DNA from: Robbsia andropogonis
GTDB lineage: Bacteria; Pseudomonadota; Gammaproteobacteria; Burkholderiales; Burkholderiaceae
Assembly: GCF_000970345.1 (NCBI RefSeq)
Contig: NZ_LAQU01000002.1
Coordinates: 248,001 to 312,000 of the forward strand
Length of the DNA: 64,000 nt
Direction: 5' to 3'
Shown here: one piece after another, positions 16,011 to 24,767 of the stretch
How positions within the stretch are numbered: the stretch's first letter is position 1
Layout: each line of letters begins with the position of its first letter
Notes under the pieces: model-generated
The model's input: only the letters and a program-made list of their open reading frames with translations
What the model was told of the DNA's origin: nothing
Databases searched by the model: none
Translations under genes and position numbers: made by a program

Positions 16011-17351
16011 TTAGAACCGCACACGAATGGCGGCGTCAATTTCGGTATCGAGTCCAACCGTCCTGTACTCCGAGTCGGAGCCGGCAAACGCGTGCGACAG
16101 CGAAAAATCAACACTCACCCGTCGGTTCACGTCGGCGACTACCTGTGCTATAGCAAGAAGGCCTTTGTCTTGTGGTGAATAAACACCACGTATCGAATAT
16201 TCGACGGAACCAATTTTCTTTCCGAGCCTGGCGAATAGATAGTCGCGCAGACTACCGTCGACACTTACGTAGTTCGCGGTCGCCTCAAGTCCTTCGAGCG
16301 CAGCGCCGGGATCGGTGTGCAGCAATGTGTTATTCGCGTTGATCGCGGCATTCACCTGGCGCCACTGGTGTGCGTCGAAGCGGGCTTCGTCGTGCGACCA
16401 CTCGACAATCAACGAAAAATTGCCAGGCAACGCGCTTTGCATGCCAACGGCGCTGCGCCACATATACTGTCGGTCGTTGCGGCGGTCGACTGTGCTATAG
16501 GCAGAAGCGGAGTCAGGCGATAGATCATCGGCGATGAAAGCCGGCACAGGTCGTGTCGTGCCGCGTTCCATCCAGCCACTTGCATAGACCGTGCTCGAAC
16601 TGGCGACATCAAACGAGACCGTACCGCCTACCCCGCCGCGCCCCGCGTGGCGACCAGCCAGTAGCGACGAAGATGCACCCGACCAGTTGTAACTAGCACG
16701 CAGTAGCTGCGTGGAACCTTCCACCTCGCTGTTGTCGACATCGCTGCGCAACGTGCGGTTATAGCCGACAATGGCCTGCAAAGACGTATTTTCGCCGGCC
16801 CACTTGGCTTCAACGAGCGGCGTACCTTCGACATCGCCGTAACGGTCGTAGACATCCGCGGTCGAAGGGCGCTTTTGGAAAAAACCGAGCGGAAAGAACG
16901 CCTGTGAAGGGTCGAGCGATTCGATCCGCTTGCCGGCGGTGACGGTGATACCGTTATCGAAAGCGTAGCGCGCGCCGATTTCATTGAAGCGGCTAGATTG
17001 CGCGCCGATTGACGGATCCGTAACCAGCACCCGTGCATTCATGAACAGGTTCTCGCCGTCGATCTTGAAGATCGCACCGGCTTCCTGGTGCGAGTGTGGA
17101 TTGTCGCCTGTCAGGGTGGACAACGTTGCGTCACCATTCATATAGTCGACAGAACGCACATAGCCGACGCCGCTCAGCGTACTCAACTGATCCATCAGCG
17201 TTTCTCCGTGCGAAAGGCTGATATGAGCGGCAAACGCCAATGGCACCGCAAGACGTATGAGCCAGCGGGCTTTCGATCTCGCGCATACGAGAAGACGGGT
17301 GCGAGACGGAGCATAGCGGTCGGTTCCAATGGCGCGCGCATCAGTTATCAT
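16011..17351 (-). CDS. Outer membrane beta-barrel protein
   Basis: A 446-residue exported protein. A basic N-region and hydrophobic stretch LIRLAVPLAFAAHISLSHGE at about residues 31-50 look like a signal peptide. The mature part is rich in alternating amphipathic strands (for example RSVDYMNGDATLSTL, AIVGYNRTLRSDVD, LLRASYNWSGASSS) and ends in IRVRF, a terminal phenylalanine in the pattern used by the BAM machinery. It belongs with the LolA-like and FtsX-like genes upstream, overlapping the LolA-like gene by 11 bases. The likely role is an outer-membrane receiver or channel for the cluster's product; the substrate is unknown. Confidence 0.72.
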   Translation of the reverse strand: MITDARAIGTDRYAPSRTRLLVCARSKARWLIRLAVPLAFAAHISLSHGETLMDQLSTLSGVGYVRSVDYMNGDATLSTLTGDNPHSHQEAGAIFKIDGENLFMNARVLVTDPSIGAQSSRFNEIGARYAFDNGITVTAGKRIESLDPSQAFFPLGFFQKRPSTADVYDRYGDVEGTPLVEAKWAGENTSLQAIVGYNRTLRSDVDNSEVEGSTQLLRASYNWSGASSSLLAGRHAGRGGVGGTVSFDVASSSTVYASGWMERGTTRPVPAFIADDLSPDSASAYSTVDRRNDRQYMWRSAVGMQSALPGNFSLIVEWSHDEARFDAHQWRQVNAAINANNTLLHTDPGAALEGLEATANYVSVDGSLRDYLFARLGKKIGSVEYSIRGVYSPQDKGLLAIAQVVADVNRRVSVDFSLSHAFAGSDSEYRTVGLDTEIDAAIRVRF

Positions 17352-18153
17352 CGGCCAGCGTATCGGGGTTGAACCTGCCCGCGGGGATGCTCTGCGCTTG
17401 GCTACCGAGAATGTTGATCACACTGGAGCGTTGCTTCTCGATCTCGTTGTGGTAGGTAATTTTTCTGATGACCTGACGGCCATTCACGACCACGGGCGTA
17501 CTGAAGTCGGCGCTGCGAAACAGCAAACCGCTGGCAAGGAAGAACTGTGCGCGCAACGGCACCGCGCTACCTGAAACGACCCAAAGCTTGATCTTCGGAT
17601 ACACGTTGTCCGGATCGGTCGCATTCAAATCGAGTTCGGTTGCGGACTGGTCGGCTACCGTCGTCGTACCGGGTACGGCAACGGCCCGATAGCTTGTAGC
17701 CCAGTGCGTGCGCGTTATGTCGCTGATCACGACTTCCCCCTGCAGACGCTGCATGCCGTTGATGCGCACGGCACTGTGCGTATTCGGCACATAGAACCAG
17801 TGGCCACGGGTCGTCGCCAGATATTTCTGTCCCTGGTTCTCGCCGTTCTGAGTCAGCGCGAGCGTGTCCCCGTTCGCGCGCGTATAGACGACGTACTTCG
17901 TATCGTCGCCCACCTGGCCGTCAGTGACGTTGGTAATCTCGATGCGGGTCTTCGTATCGGATGCGGCGCTGCGATACGCATCGGCCCGTGCAAGTATGGC
18001 GTTTGCGTTTGTGTCACCGCTCTTGCCGTCATCGGCCTGAGCGAAGGATATAGCGCCCAGTACGCATGACAATGCGGCACAGGCGGCAAGCCGGGGTAGA
18101 AAATCAACGCGTGAAGAGCGGAACAACACGCGACACGAGTTCAAGATCGTCAT
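17341..18153 (-). CDS. LolA-like outer membrane lipoprotein-sorting family protein
   Basis: A 270-residue periplasmic protein. A signal peptide with core LAACAALSCVLGAISFAQAD ends at about residue 40. The rest matches the outer membrane lipoprotein-sorting protein family: repeated beta-strands such as TRIEITNVTDG, TKYVVYTRANGDTLAL, YLATTRGHWFYVPNTHSAVRI, then PKIKLWVVSGSAVPLRAQFF and VIRKITYHNEI. These proteins have the half-barrel LolA/VioE fold and ferry lipids or lipoproteins across the periplasm. Overlapping the FtsX-type permease gene by ATGA and followed by the barrel gene, it completes an inner-to-outer-membrane relay. Direct lipid carriage is inferred. Confidence 0.75.
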   Translation of the reverse strand: MTILNSCRVLFRSSRVDFLPRLAACAALSCVLGAISFAQADDGKSGDTNANAILARADAYRSAASDTKTRIEITNVTDGQVGDDTKYVVYTRANGDTLALTQNGENQGQKYLATTRGHWFYVPNTHSAVRINGMQRLQGEVVISDITRTHWATSYRAVAVPGTTTVADQSATELDLNATDPDNVYPKIKLWVVSGSAVPLRAQFFLASGLLFRSADFSTPVVVNGRQVIRKITYHNEIEKQRSSVINILGSQAQSIPAGRFNPDTLADDN

Positions 18154-19364
18154 GCCAGTCCTTTAAGGATGTCCTGTTTGGCGAGCCGGGCCGTTGCAAG
18201 CACCGCGGCCAGCACACCAAGCACGATGAAAACGCATTCGACAGCACCGACAGCGAGCGGGGATACCGTAAATTCAAGCAGGATGGGTTTCACTCGACCA
18301 GGAGGCGGTGGCAAGTGGACCTGCGCATGGTTCACGCCGGCCATCACAAGCACGGCGACAGCGATACCGACGGCAGCACCGAGCAGGCCCAACAGCGCGG
18401 TTTCCTCGACCAGCACGGAACGCACCGTCAGGGCCGGCACGCCGAGCGCGCGCAGCGTCGAGATTTCCCGTCGGCGTTCTACGATGCTCATCAGGATCCA
18501 GTTACCCATCGAGAGCAGGATCGTAACGCTCAGGATCACGCCAAACACGGAGAACTGGTTGCGATACAGTGACACGATCTGGTGATAAAGCGAGACTAAT
18601 TGATCCCACGTCCGCACGTCGACGTCGGGCAACGCGCGACGGATTTCAGCGGCCGCTTGCGGTGCCATCGGCGTATGCCGCAGGAATACCGCGATACGCG
18701 ACGCTTTGTCAGTACGCAGTAATGCTTGCGCGGCGGCAAAGGTGATGTTGACGATCCGTTCATCGAGATCCTTGTTGCCGGTACTCATCACACCTACCAC
18801 CTGCGCATCGGTCGCATTAATACCGCCATGGGTCGTCGATACCATCAGTTGTACGACCGAGCCGACACGGATGTTCAACTTGCGCGCAAGTTCAGCACCG
18901 ATCACGATCTCGGTGCCAGCCGAGGACGGTGCGAGATAGCGACCCGAGACAATCGCGTGATAATCTGCAAAGCCCGGCGGCTCGTGATCCGGCTCGATAC
19001 CTTCCCCGACAGCGCCATAGCTCAGATCGCCGTTCGAAATCAAGCCATCGAAATCGATCTCACGGACGGTAGAGACAACGCCCGACAACGCCGCTATCGC
19101 GTGCAGGGCCCTGGCTTGCTCATCGGCGGTGAGGCCATATTGCAGCGGATGATCGCCAATCAGATCGAGGTAGCCGCGATGTAGCACTTGCAGATGGCCC
19201 ACACCGCTATCGATGGAGCCTTCTCTCACGGCGTCGAACGTCGCGATGACATAGCCAAGCGAAATGCTGGCGGCGAACGCTGTGACGCCGATCATCAACA
19301 TAGTCAATAACGTACGGCGCATATTGCGCCACAGGTTACGCCACGCAAAAATTGACCAGTTCAC
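18150..19364 (-). CDS. FtsX/LolCE-type ABC permease
   Basis: A 404-residue permease with one membrane segment at about residues 20-45, a periplasmic domain of about 230 residues (MacB_PCD type), and three C-terminal membrane segments containing MSIVERRREISTLRALGV, the signature cytoplasmic coupling helix of FtsX/MacB/LolCE proteins. These extract lipids or drive periplasmic transfer instead of pumping through a pore. It overlaps the ATPase gene upstream by 29 bases and the LolA-like gene by 4. Together with them it is likely the inner-membrane engine of a dedicated lipid export route. Confidence 0.85.
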   Translation of the reverse strand: MNWSIFAWRNLWRNMRRTLLTMLMIGVTAFAASISLGYVIATFDAVREGSIDSGVGHLQVLHRGYLDLIGDHPLQYGLTADEQARALHAIAALSGVVSTVREIDFDGLISNGDLSYGAVGEGIEPDHEPPGFADYHAIVSGRYLAPSSAGTEIVIGAELARKLNIRVGSVVQLMVSTTHGGINATDAQVVGVMSTGNKDLDERIVNITFAAAQALLRTDKASRIAVFLRHTPMAPQAAAEIRRALPDVDVRTWDQLVSLYHQIVSLYRNQFSVFGVILSVTILLSMGNWILMSIVERRREISTLRALGVPALTVRSVLVEETALLGLLGAAVGIAVAVLVMAGVNHAQVHLPPPPGRVKPILLEFTVSPLAVGAVECVFIVLGVLAAVLATARLAKQDILKGLA

Positions 19365-20079
19365 GGCTCACCCCGGTTTCAGGTTGGAGGATGCCATCGC
19401 GCATTTCTATGCGGCGTGGCAGATGTGCGCACAGGCGCTCGTCGTGTGAAGCAATGAGGAACGCCGTACCTAGCTGCATATTGGTAGCCAGTATCAATTC
19501 GGCTACGGCTTGCGCATTTGCACTGTCGAGGTTTGCGGTCGGCTCATCCGCGATCACGATCGCCGGTTCCTTGACGAGTGCGCGGGCCAGCGCGACGCGC
19601 TGTTGTTCACCTCCGGAGAGTTGCGTCGGCCGATGCCGCTCACGGGCGGAAAGGCCAACGGCTTTCAGCATGGCACGCGCTTTCTCACGACGCAGCCGCT
19701 TGTCGGACAGGGTGAATAAGCCCAACTCCACGTTTTCGAGCGCGGACAGTACCGGGATGAGATTAAAGTTCTGAAACACGAAACCGATGCGCTCGCGACG
19801 CACCTTCTCGAGCGCCGCGGGCGTATTGGCAATACCGTGCCCTTCTAGAAAACGCGAACCGCTGGTGGGGGTATCGAGAAATCCGGCCAGGTTGAGCAAC
19901 GTGCTCTTGCCGCTGCCGGACGGACCGACCAGCGCCACTACGTCGGCGCGGGCGATCTTCAGACTTGCCTGCCTCACTGCAAACAATTCCTCGGAGCCAC
20001 CGTCATACACGCGCGTGATGTCGCGCAGCTCAAGCGTCGGAGAGTCGTTACGACGTAAGCCAAGGTGTTCGGCGATCAT
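19336..20079 (-). CDS. ABC ATPase of the LolD/MacB type
   Basis: A 247-residue ATPase with Walker A GPSGSGKST, Q-loop NFNLIPVLSALENVEL, signature LSGGEQQRVALARAL and Walker B IVIADEPTANLDS, all in the form typical of LolD/MacB/FtsE partners of FtsX-type permeases. The ATG at 20079 overlaps the stop of the fatty acyl-AMP ligase gene (ATGA); the longer reading frame upstream is a shadow of that gene. It powers the permease at 18150-19364. Confidence 0.9.
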   Translation of the reverse strand: MIAEHLGLRRNDSPTLELRDITRVYDGGSEELFAVRQASLKIARADVVALVGPSGSGKSTLLNLAGFLDTPTSGSRFLEGHGIANTPAALEKVRRERIGFVFQNFNLIPVLSALENVELGLFTLSDKRLRREKARAMLKAVGLSARERHRPTQLSGGEQQRVALARALVKEPAIVIADEPTANLDSANAQAVAELILATNMQLGTAFLIASHDERLCAHLPRRIEMRDGILQPETGVSRELVNFCVA

Positions 20080-21872
20080 GCACGCGCCCCCGTTGCAGTC
20101 AACGCGTTCGCACCGATTGCGCGGGTGATCCCGGACGGCGTCGGGGTGCTTCGCATGGCGGGCACCGTGATAACTTCCAGCCCGCCGCTGGTGTAAAGGT
20201 CGCGGCACTTTACCCTCTGCAGTTTGCCGCTCGTAGTACGCGGCAGTGTGCCGGGCTCGACGAAACAGATATCGTGTGCAGCGAAGCCAATGTCCTGTTG
20301 CAGCAGCAGCTGACATTCACTGCGCATTTTCGATGTCGCATCGACCGGACGTGCCTCGACCGCGATAACAAGGCGTTCAGTCCCGTTTTCATCGTCGGGC
20401 AGACCAAACGCAATGCAGCTGCTCTTGTGAAGCGCCGGATGTTGCGCGAGCGTCTCTTCTATTTCATGTGGAAAGTAGTTACTTCCGCGAATGATGATTA
20501 TCTCCTTCTTCCGGCCAAGTATGTACAATTGGCCAGCCGATACATAGCCGATGTCGCCGCTCATGAACCAGCCGCTATGATTCAGTGCCGGTTCGATCGA
20601 ACCATTGCCGGGATTAAGGTAGCCCAGCATTACCGAGCTGCCACGAATCGCGATTTCGCCAGCCATCCTCTCAGTGCATGCATGACCTTGATCATTGACG
20701 ATCTGAAATTCCATGCCATGGATGGGTGTACCCATCGCCAGCACGGTTTCCGAATTGTCGACCGTACCGATCACATTGGCTTGTTGCCGTTCGATCAATG
20801 CCTGCCTGTCAATCTGGTCCACCATGACGTATGGCGCGCCTTCCACGCGGCCGACATGCCACGCCTTATGCATTGAAACCGCAAGGGTCGATTCAGCCAT
20901 GCCATAGCATGGTTGCAACGCCGACGCGTCGAGTCCGTACGGCGCGAATGTTTCAGCGAAATCGCGCAACGTCGCCTGGTCGACGCGCTCGCCACCGATG
21001 AAGATGTTTCTGCAAGCGGATAAATCGACGTTCTGCATGGATGAGGCATTGAAACGCCGTACGCAATAGCGCAACGCAAAAGTCGGAACAGACGTCGTCG
21101 TCGCGCGAGTTGCCGCAACCCGTTTGAGCCATCCAAGCGGGTTGCGAATGAAACTGTTGGGCTGCATCATTACCAGCGGCGCGCGATAATGCAGGTTCGA
21201 CAGCAAGGTCAGCAAACCCATGTCGTGATAGAGCGGCAACCAGGAGGCCGTACCGTCGCCACGCTCGATGTCAAATCCAACGGAGCCGCCGATTCCGAGC
21301 ACGTTCGACACCACGTTCAGATGACTCAGCACGGCGGCCTTTGGATACGATGTCGAACCCGACGTCAGTTGAACATGATGCGCATCGTGCCCGTGCTTCG
21401 ACGTGATGACCGGTTGAGTGCCTGCGGCAGCCGCGGCCTGCAATAAGGCATCGTCAACAATGCGTACGCCAGTGCGGGTTGCCAGGTCCTGCATTGCCGC
21501 CGCGCCCGTTGGCGATGCAAAGATGAAACGAGGCTCATAAATTTCGCAGGCGACATCGACGACCTGCTTTGCGCTGGCGGTCATTCGCTTGCCTGGAATG
21601 GGTACGGTGCAAGGCAAGCCGCCGAGCATCACGCACGCCATCATCGTCACCACATGGTCGACGGACGCCGGTAGCGCCAGCATCACAAGGTCGTCCTGGC
21701 GAACGCCCAGCTCGCGCATGGCCCCTGCGCGTTGAACAGTCTGCATGGCCAGATCACGGTAGCTGATGCTTGCTTCATTGCCCGCATCATCAACGAAGGT
21801 CATCCGGTTGGCCGCGCCTTTGTCGCACTCCAGCACCTCGAGCAGACGATGAATGGTGGATGCACATTGCAT
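20076..21872 (-). CDS. Fatty acyl-AMP ligase (FAAL)
   Basis: A 598-residue adenylating enzyme of the FadD32/FAAL group. The phosphate loop LTSGSTSYPKAAVLSH is at about residues 169-184, followed by ASWLPLYHDMGL, a hallmark of FAALs, then CYGMAEST, SGDIGYV and RTTSGKLQR with the C-terminal lysine. FAALs make fatty acyl-AMP and load it onto a carrier protein, bypassing CoA, which fits the ACP downstream. It is the first gene of the 21-gene run. The ATG at 21872 has GGGGAG 8 bases upstream; the GTG immediately before it is an equally spaced alternative. This gene most likely sets the lipid starter of the product. Confidence 0.88.
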   Translation of the reverse strand: MQCASTIHRLLEVLECDKGAANRMTFVDDAGNEASISYRDLAMQTVQRAGAMRELGVRQDDLVMLALPASVDHVVTMMACVMLGGLPCTVPIPGKRMTASAKQVVDVACEIYEPRFIFASPTGAAAMQDLATRTGVRIVDDALLQAAAAAGTQPVITSKHGHDAHHVQLTSGSTSYPKAAVLSHLNVVSNVLGIGGSVGFDIERGDGTASWLPLYHDMGLLTLLSNLHYRAPLVMMQPNSFIRNPLGWLKRVAATRATTTSVPTFALRYCVRRFNASSMQNVDLSACRNIFIGGERVDQATLRDFAETFAPYGLDASALQPCYGMAESTLAVSMHKAWHVGRVEGAPYVMVDQIDRQALIERQQANVIGTVDNSETVLAMGTPIHGMEFQIVNDQGHACTERMAGEIAIRGSSVMLGYLNPGNGSIEPALNHSGWFMSGDIGYVSAGQLYILGRKKEIIIIRGSNYFPHEIEETLAQHPALHKSSCIAFGLPDDENGTERLVIAVEARPVDATSKMRSECQLLLQQDIGFAAHDICFVEPGTLPRTTSGKLQRVKCRDLYTSGGLEVITVPAMRSTPTPSGITRAIGANALTATGARA

Positions 21873-22074
21873 CACATGAACTCCCCTTCTTGCGAATGCT
21901 GCGTATAGACAATCAGACAAGGGCGGCTCGACTGCATGGCCGTCGCTGATCAGGCAAGGAGGATTTTTATCAAAAGAGGCCGAGACGACAAACGTTATCT
22001 ATGCACGTAATGCATGCGTCGAGAGAATGCACAACGGTGATGCGATAAAGGTAAGCGCATGACATGAATACGGG
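21873..22074. promoter_or_regulatory. Leader region of the biosynthetic operon
   Basis: This gene-free stretch lies directly upstream of the first gene of the 21-gene minus-strand operon and should hold its promoter. A 15-base palindrome, ATGCA-N5-TGCAT, sits at 22001-22015 and has the T-N11-A spacing of LysR-type sites. I see no confident -35/-10 pair. Confidence 0.4.
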
Positions 22075-22220
22075 ATACATGCCATCGTTTTCTGACAGCC
22101 TACCGAACGGATAAGCCTCGCTATAAGCGCGATCCGTAAAAGAGGGCAACTTAATGACGATTTTTTGAATTTTGAAGAAAGACTCGCGACGTCAGGCCCT
22201 TGATCGTTCTGTTCAAATAC

Positions 22221-22550
22221 TCATTCAATCAGCTTAATCACGTCCGAATCATCATCAAGTATGTGATCCGTTACTTGGATGATAGGCTGCGGAGAAGATT
22301 GAATGGTTGGGACAGCATTCGACAAGACAACTTGATTGACCATGCGATTAATCAAAGGCCGCTTGTCGAGCGCGATGCCGTGGCTGTCCAAGGTTTCATG
22401 AATCGATGGATCGCATTGGCTCAGATGCAATGCACCTGCCGGTCCGAGACACGGTTCGCCCCGCGCTTTAAGCAGTTTGTCCCACGCATGACAAGGCCAT
22501 TCGCCGCACGTGCCGATTTGACTGAATGCAATCGCACGACATGAACGCAT
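22221..22550 (-). pseudogene. Truncated duplicate of the LysR regulator C terminus
   Basis: The open frame here encodes about 100 residues that match the last third of the intact LysR protein at 22669-23595: GEWP-x-x-x-WD-x-LL, GEP, PAGALHLSQ, HGIAL-x-x-RPLINR and DDDSDV-KLI are shared. The DNA-binding half is absent, so it cannot be a working regulator. Similarity continues past the stop codon into non-coding DNA: about 22,075-22,550 parallels about 22,550-23,020. This indicates an old tandem duplication of some 475 bases that has since diverged. It lies between the biosynthetic operon and the functional LysR gene. Confidence 0.75.
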
Positions 22551-22668
22551 GGTGAGGGAGACCGTTTGCTAGCAGCCTGCCGAAACGGACCAGCCTCACT
22601 ATCAGTGAATCCGCGGAAGAACGAGCGCGAGGATAACGCTGTTCTCGTTCAAAGAAAAACGCGCAACG

Positions 22669-23595
22669 TCAGACGCTCGATCGGACTTCTTCACGTATCC
22701 AGTCGATCAGCTTGGTCACGTCCGAATCATCATCAGGGTCGTTATCCGTCACCAGATAATAGGCTCCTGAGGAGATTGAATGCTCAGGGAATAATTCGAC
22801 AAGTCGCCCTTGATTGATTAGGCGATTAATCAAAGGCCGCCTGCCGAGAGCGATGCCGTGACCATCCACTGCTGCCTGGATCAATTGGTCGAATTGGCTT
22901 AGATGCAACGCCCCTGCCGGTCTGATACGCGGTTCACCTAGTTCTTCAAGCAGGTGATCCCACGAATACCACGGCCATTCACTGCAAGCCCCGTCCAGAT
23001 GAAGCAAGACCTGCTGTTCCAAATCGGCGCAGGTCCTGATTTCGCGATTGTCTCGTGTTCTCAGACTGGGGCTACAGACTGCGACGACCCGCTCTTCGAA
23101 AAGCAGGCGCTCATCCGGGAGATGCATATGGGGCTGCGCATAGCGCACCGAGAGATGAAGACGCTGGCGCTTCATGTCCTGCACTTCATTCGTTGCAGAC
23201 ACGCGTACGTCAATACCAGGATAGCGCATGCGAAATCCGCCAAGACGCGGGATCAACCATAACGCCGCAAACGCAACGGTGGTTGACACCGATATGGAGC
23301 GCTGCTCAGAAAGCGACACCAACGAACCTATCGTGGATTCCAGCTCCAGCATTGCCGTAGAGAATGCATGGTACAACGCACGACCTTGCGCAGTGAGTGT
23401 AAGTGCACGGATATGCCGATGGAATAGCTCAGTACCTAGTTGATCCTCTAATGCCTTTACTTGTCGACTCACTGCCGACTGAGTGATATTCAGTTCCTGC
23501 CCTGCCTTGGTGAAACTAAGATGACGCGCGGCGCATTCGAAGCCGCGTAGAAAATCCAGGGATGGCAGGTTCTTAAGTCGCTTTCGAATTGCCAT
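22669..23595 (-). CDS. LysR-family transcriptional regulator (GcvA-like)
   Basis: A 308-residue LysR regulator. The N-terminal winged helix shows FECAARHLSFTKAGQELNITQSAVSRQVKALEDQLGTELFHR at about residues 18-59, followed by the linker helix and a two-lobed effector domain. The RxxPSLDFLRGFE start and the SAVSRQVKALE helix are typical of the GcvA/AmpR branch. It is divergent from the fatty acid desaturase at 23766, with two palindromes between them that fit LysR sites, so it probably controls that gene and itself. It points toward the biosynthetic operon and may also regulate it; that is inference. Confidence 0.88.
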   Translation of the reverse strand: MAIRKRLKNLPSLDFLRGFECAARHLSFTKAGQELNITQSAVSRQVKALEDQLGTELFHRHIRALTLTAQGRALYHAFSTAMLELESTIGSLVSLSEQRSISVSTTVAFAALWLIPRLGGFRMRYPGIDVRVSATNEVQDMKRQRLHLSVRYAQPHMHLPDERLLFEERVVAVCSPSLRTRDNREIRTCADLEQQVLLHLDGACSEWPWYSWDHLLEELGEPRIRPAGALHLSQFDQLIQAAVDGHGIALGRRPLINRLINQGRLVELFPEHSISSGAYYLVTDNDPDDDSDVTKLIDWIREEVRSSV

Positions 23596-23632
23596 GCTTC
23601 ACCCTCATGCATTGAGTTCGAAAAAGTCGTTT

Positions 23633-23647
23633 GTCGATACGATCGAC
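23633..23647. promoter_or_regulatory. Candidate LysR box 1
   Basis: A perfect interrupted palindrome, GTCGAT-ACG-ATCGAC, containing T-N11-A. It lies 38 bases upstream of the LysR start codon in the divergent LysR/desaturase region and resembles the second box at 23708-23722. Confidence 0.5.
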
Positions 23648-23707
23648 GGCTACCACAATTTGCATCCGCAACGAACGTTCACCTACCTAGCCAGACGCTC
23701 TCGTCTT

Positions 23708-23722
23708 GTCGATAAGGTCGAC
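23708..23722. promoter_or_regulatory. Candidate LysR box 2
   Basis: An interrupted palindrome, GTCGA-TAAGG-TCGAC, again with T-N11-A. It is 75 bases from box 1 and 44 bases upstream of the desaturase start, so a LysR tetramer could bridge both. Confidence 0.5.
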
Positions 23723-23765
23723 GTAGGTCACGCATGTTCGATTAACCCGATCCAGGAGAGATTTT

Positions 23766-24767
23766 TTGAGCGCGACCGACCAACTTTCTAACAAACCCAA
23801 ATTAGCTCAGCAGCTAAAAAGTCGTCCTAGTAGCGTCGTCTTTTCTCTCAAGCTAATTGTGTATGTGGTTCTACTGGCACACGGCGTGTCCCTCGCGTTA
23901 TCCACGAATTCCTTATTAAAAATTTTAGGAATTGTGTTGACAGGCGTCATGTTTGCGCACGGTGTTGAGCTACAACATCAAGCACTGCACTACCAAGGAT
24001 TCAAAAGCAAGAAATGGAATGCCTTCTTTGGAATCCTGCTTGGGTTGCCCATGCTGGTTTCATTTCACGAGTATCAAGACAGTCATTTGCGTCACCATAA
24101 ATTACTAGGAACCTCTGAAAACAAGGAGTTTTTCGACTACGGTGACCAATACGGCGGCCGATCGACCGCATCTGTTTTTTTGTGGATTATACGACTAGGA
24201 ATGATTAAGCACTACTGGAAATTTTTTGTGACAATAGTGAATATCGTATTTTCCAAATCAAATGAAAAGAACTCGAAAGCGATTCGTATGGATTATATGT
24301 GCATGGTCTTGGCAATTGCGCTATTATCGGCACTTTCACTTGTTTGTCATTCCACTTTGATTATATGGTCGTGGCTGGCACCGCTGATGCTCGTGGCGGC
24401 GCCGGTTCACGCACTGATCGAAATGCCGGAGCATTATCGATGTGACCTGACAAGTACCGATCCCTACCGGAATACACGATCCATCACGAGCAACGCTTTC
24501 ATGACATGGCTCACCAATGGCAATAATTTTCACGTCGAACATCACATGATGCCCGCGCTCTCCATGGATCGGTTGCATGATCTGCATAGTTCGATCGAAC
24601 CCAAAATTCATTACTACCATCGCACTTACCGTGATTTTTACAGTGCATTACTGAGAGGCAAGCTCGTGCCGCGCGAACTTGACGCCGGCGCGATACAGAA
24701 CGTTCTTATGAAAGACGATGAGTCACCGTCCCCTCCTGATGTGCCCCGCTATAATCAGAGCACATGA
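23766..24767 (+). CDS. Membrane fatty acid desaturase
   Basis: A 333-residue integral membrane protein with the three histidine clusters of the desaturase/hydroxylase superfamily: HGVELQHQALH, HLRHH (in QDSHLRHHKLLG) and NFHVEHHMMP, separated by hydrophobic hairpins. These bind two irons for O2-dependent desaturation or hydroxylation of lipid chains. The start is TTG at 23766, chosen because AGGAGAG lies 6-7 bases upstream and no ATG is in frame nearby. It is divergent from the LysR gene. Given the adjacent FAAL/ACP cluster it may modify the lipid used there, but it could also act on membrane phospholipids. Lower GC than its neighbours hints at separate origin. Confidence 0.87.
   Translation: MSATDQLSNKPKLAQQLKSRPSSVVFSLKLIVYVVLLAHGVSLALSTNSLLKILGIVLTGVMFAHGVELQHQALHYQGFKSKKWNAFFGILLGLPMLVSFHEYQDSHLRHHKLLGTSENKEFFDYGDQYGGRSTASVFLWIIRLGMIKHYWKFFVTIVNIVFSKSNEKNSKAIRMDYMCMVLAIALLSALSLVCHSTLIIWSWLAPLMLVAAPVHALIEMPEHYRCDLTSTDPYRNTRSITSNAFMTWLTNGNNFHVEHHMMPALSMDRLHDLHSSIEPKIHYYHRTYRDFYSALLRGKLVPRELDAGAIQNVLMKDDESPSPPDVPRYNQST

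Noticed and set aside
1273-17351. Long open frames opposite or overlapping the cluster genes, for example 2574-3551 plus and 5637-6551 plus.
   Set aside because: They mirror high-GC coding sequence on the minus strand, have no ribosome binding sites and show no recognisable domains.
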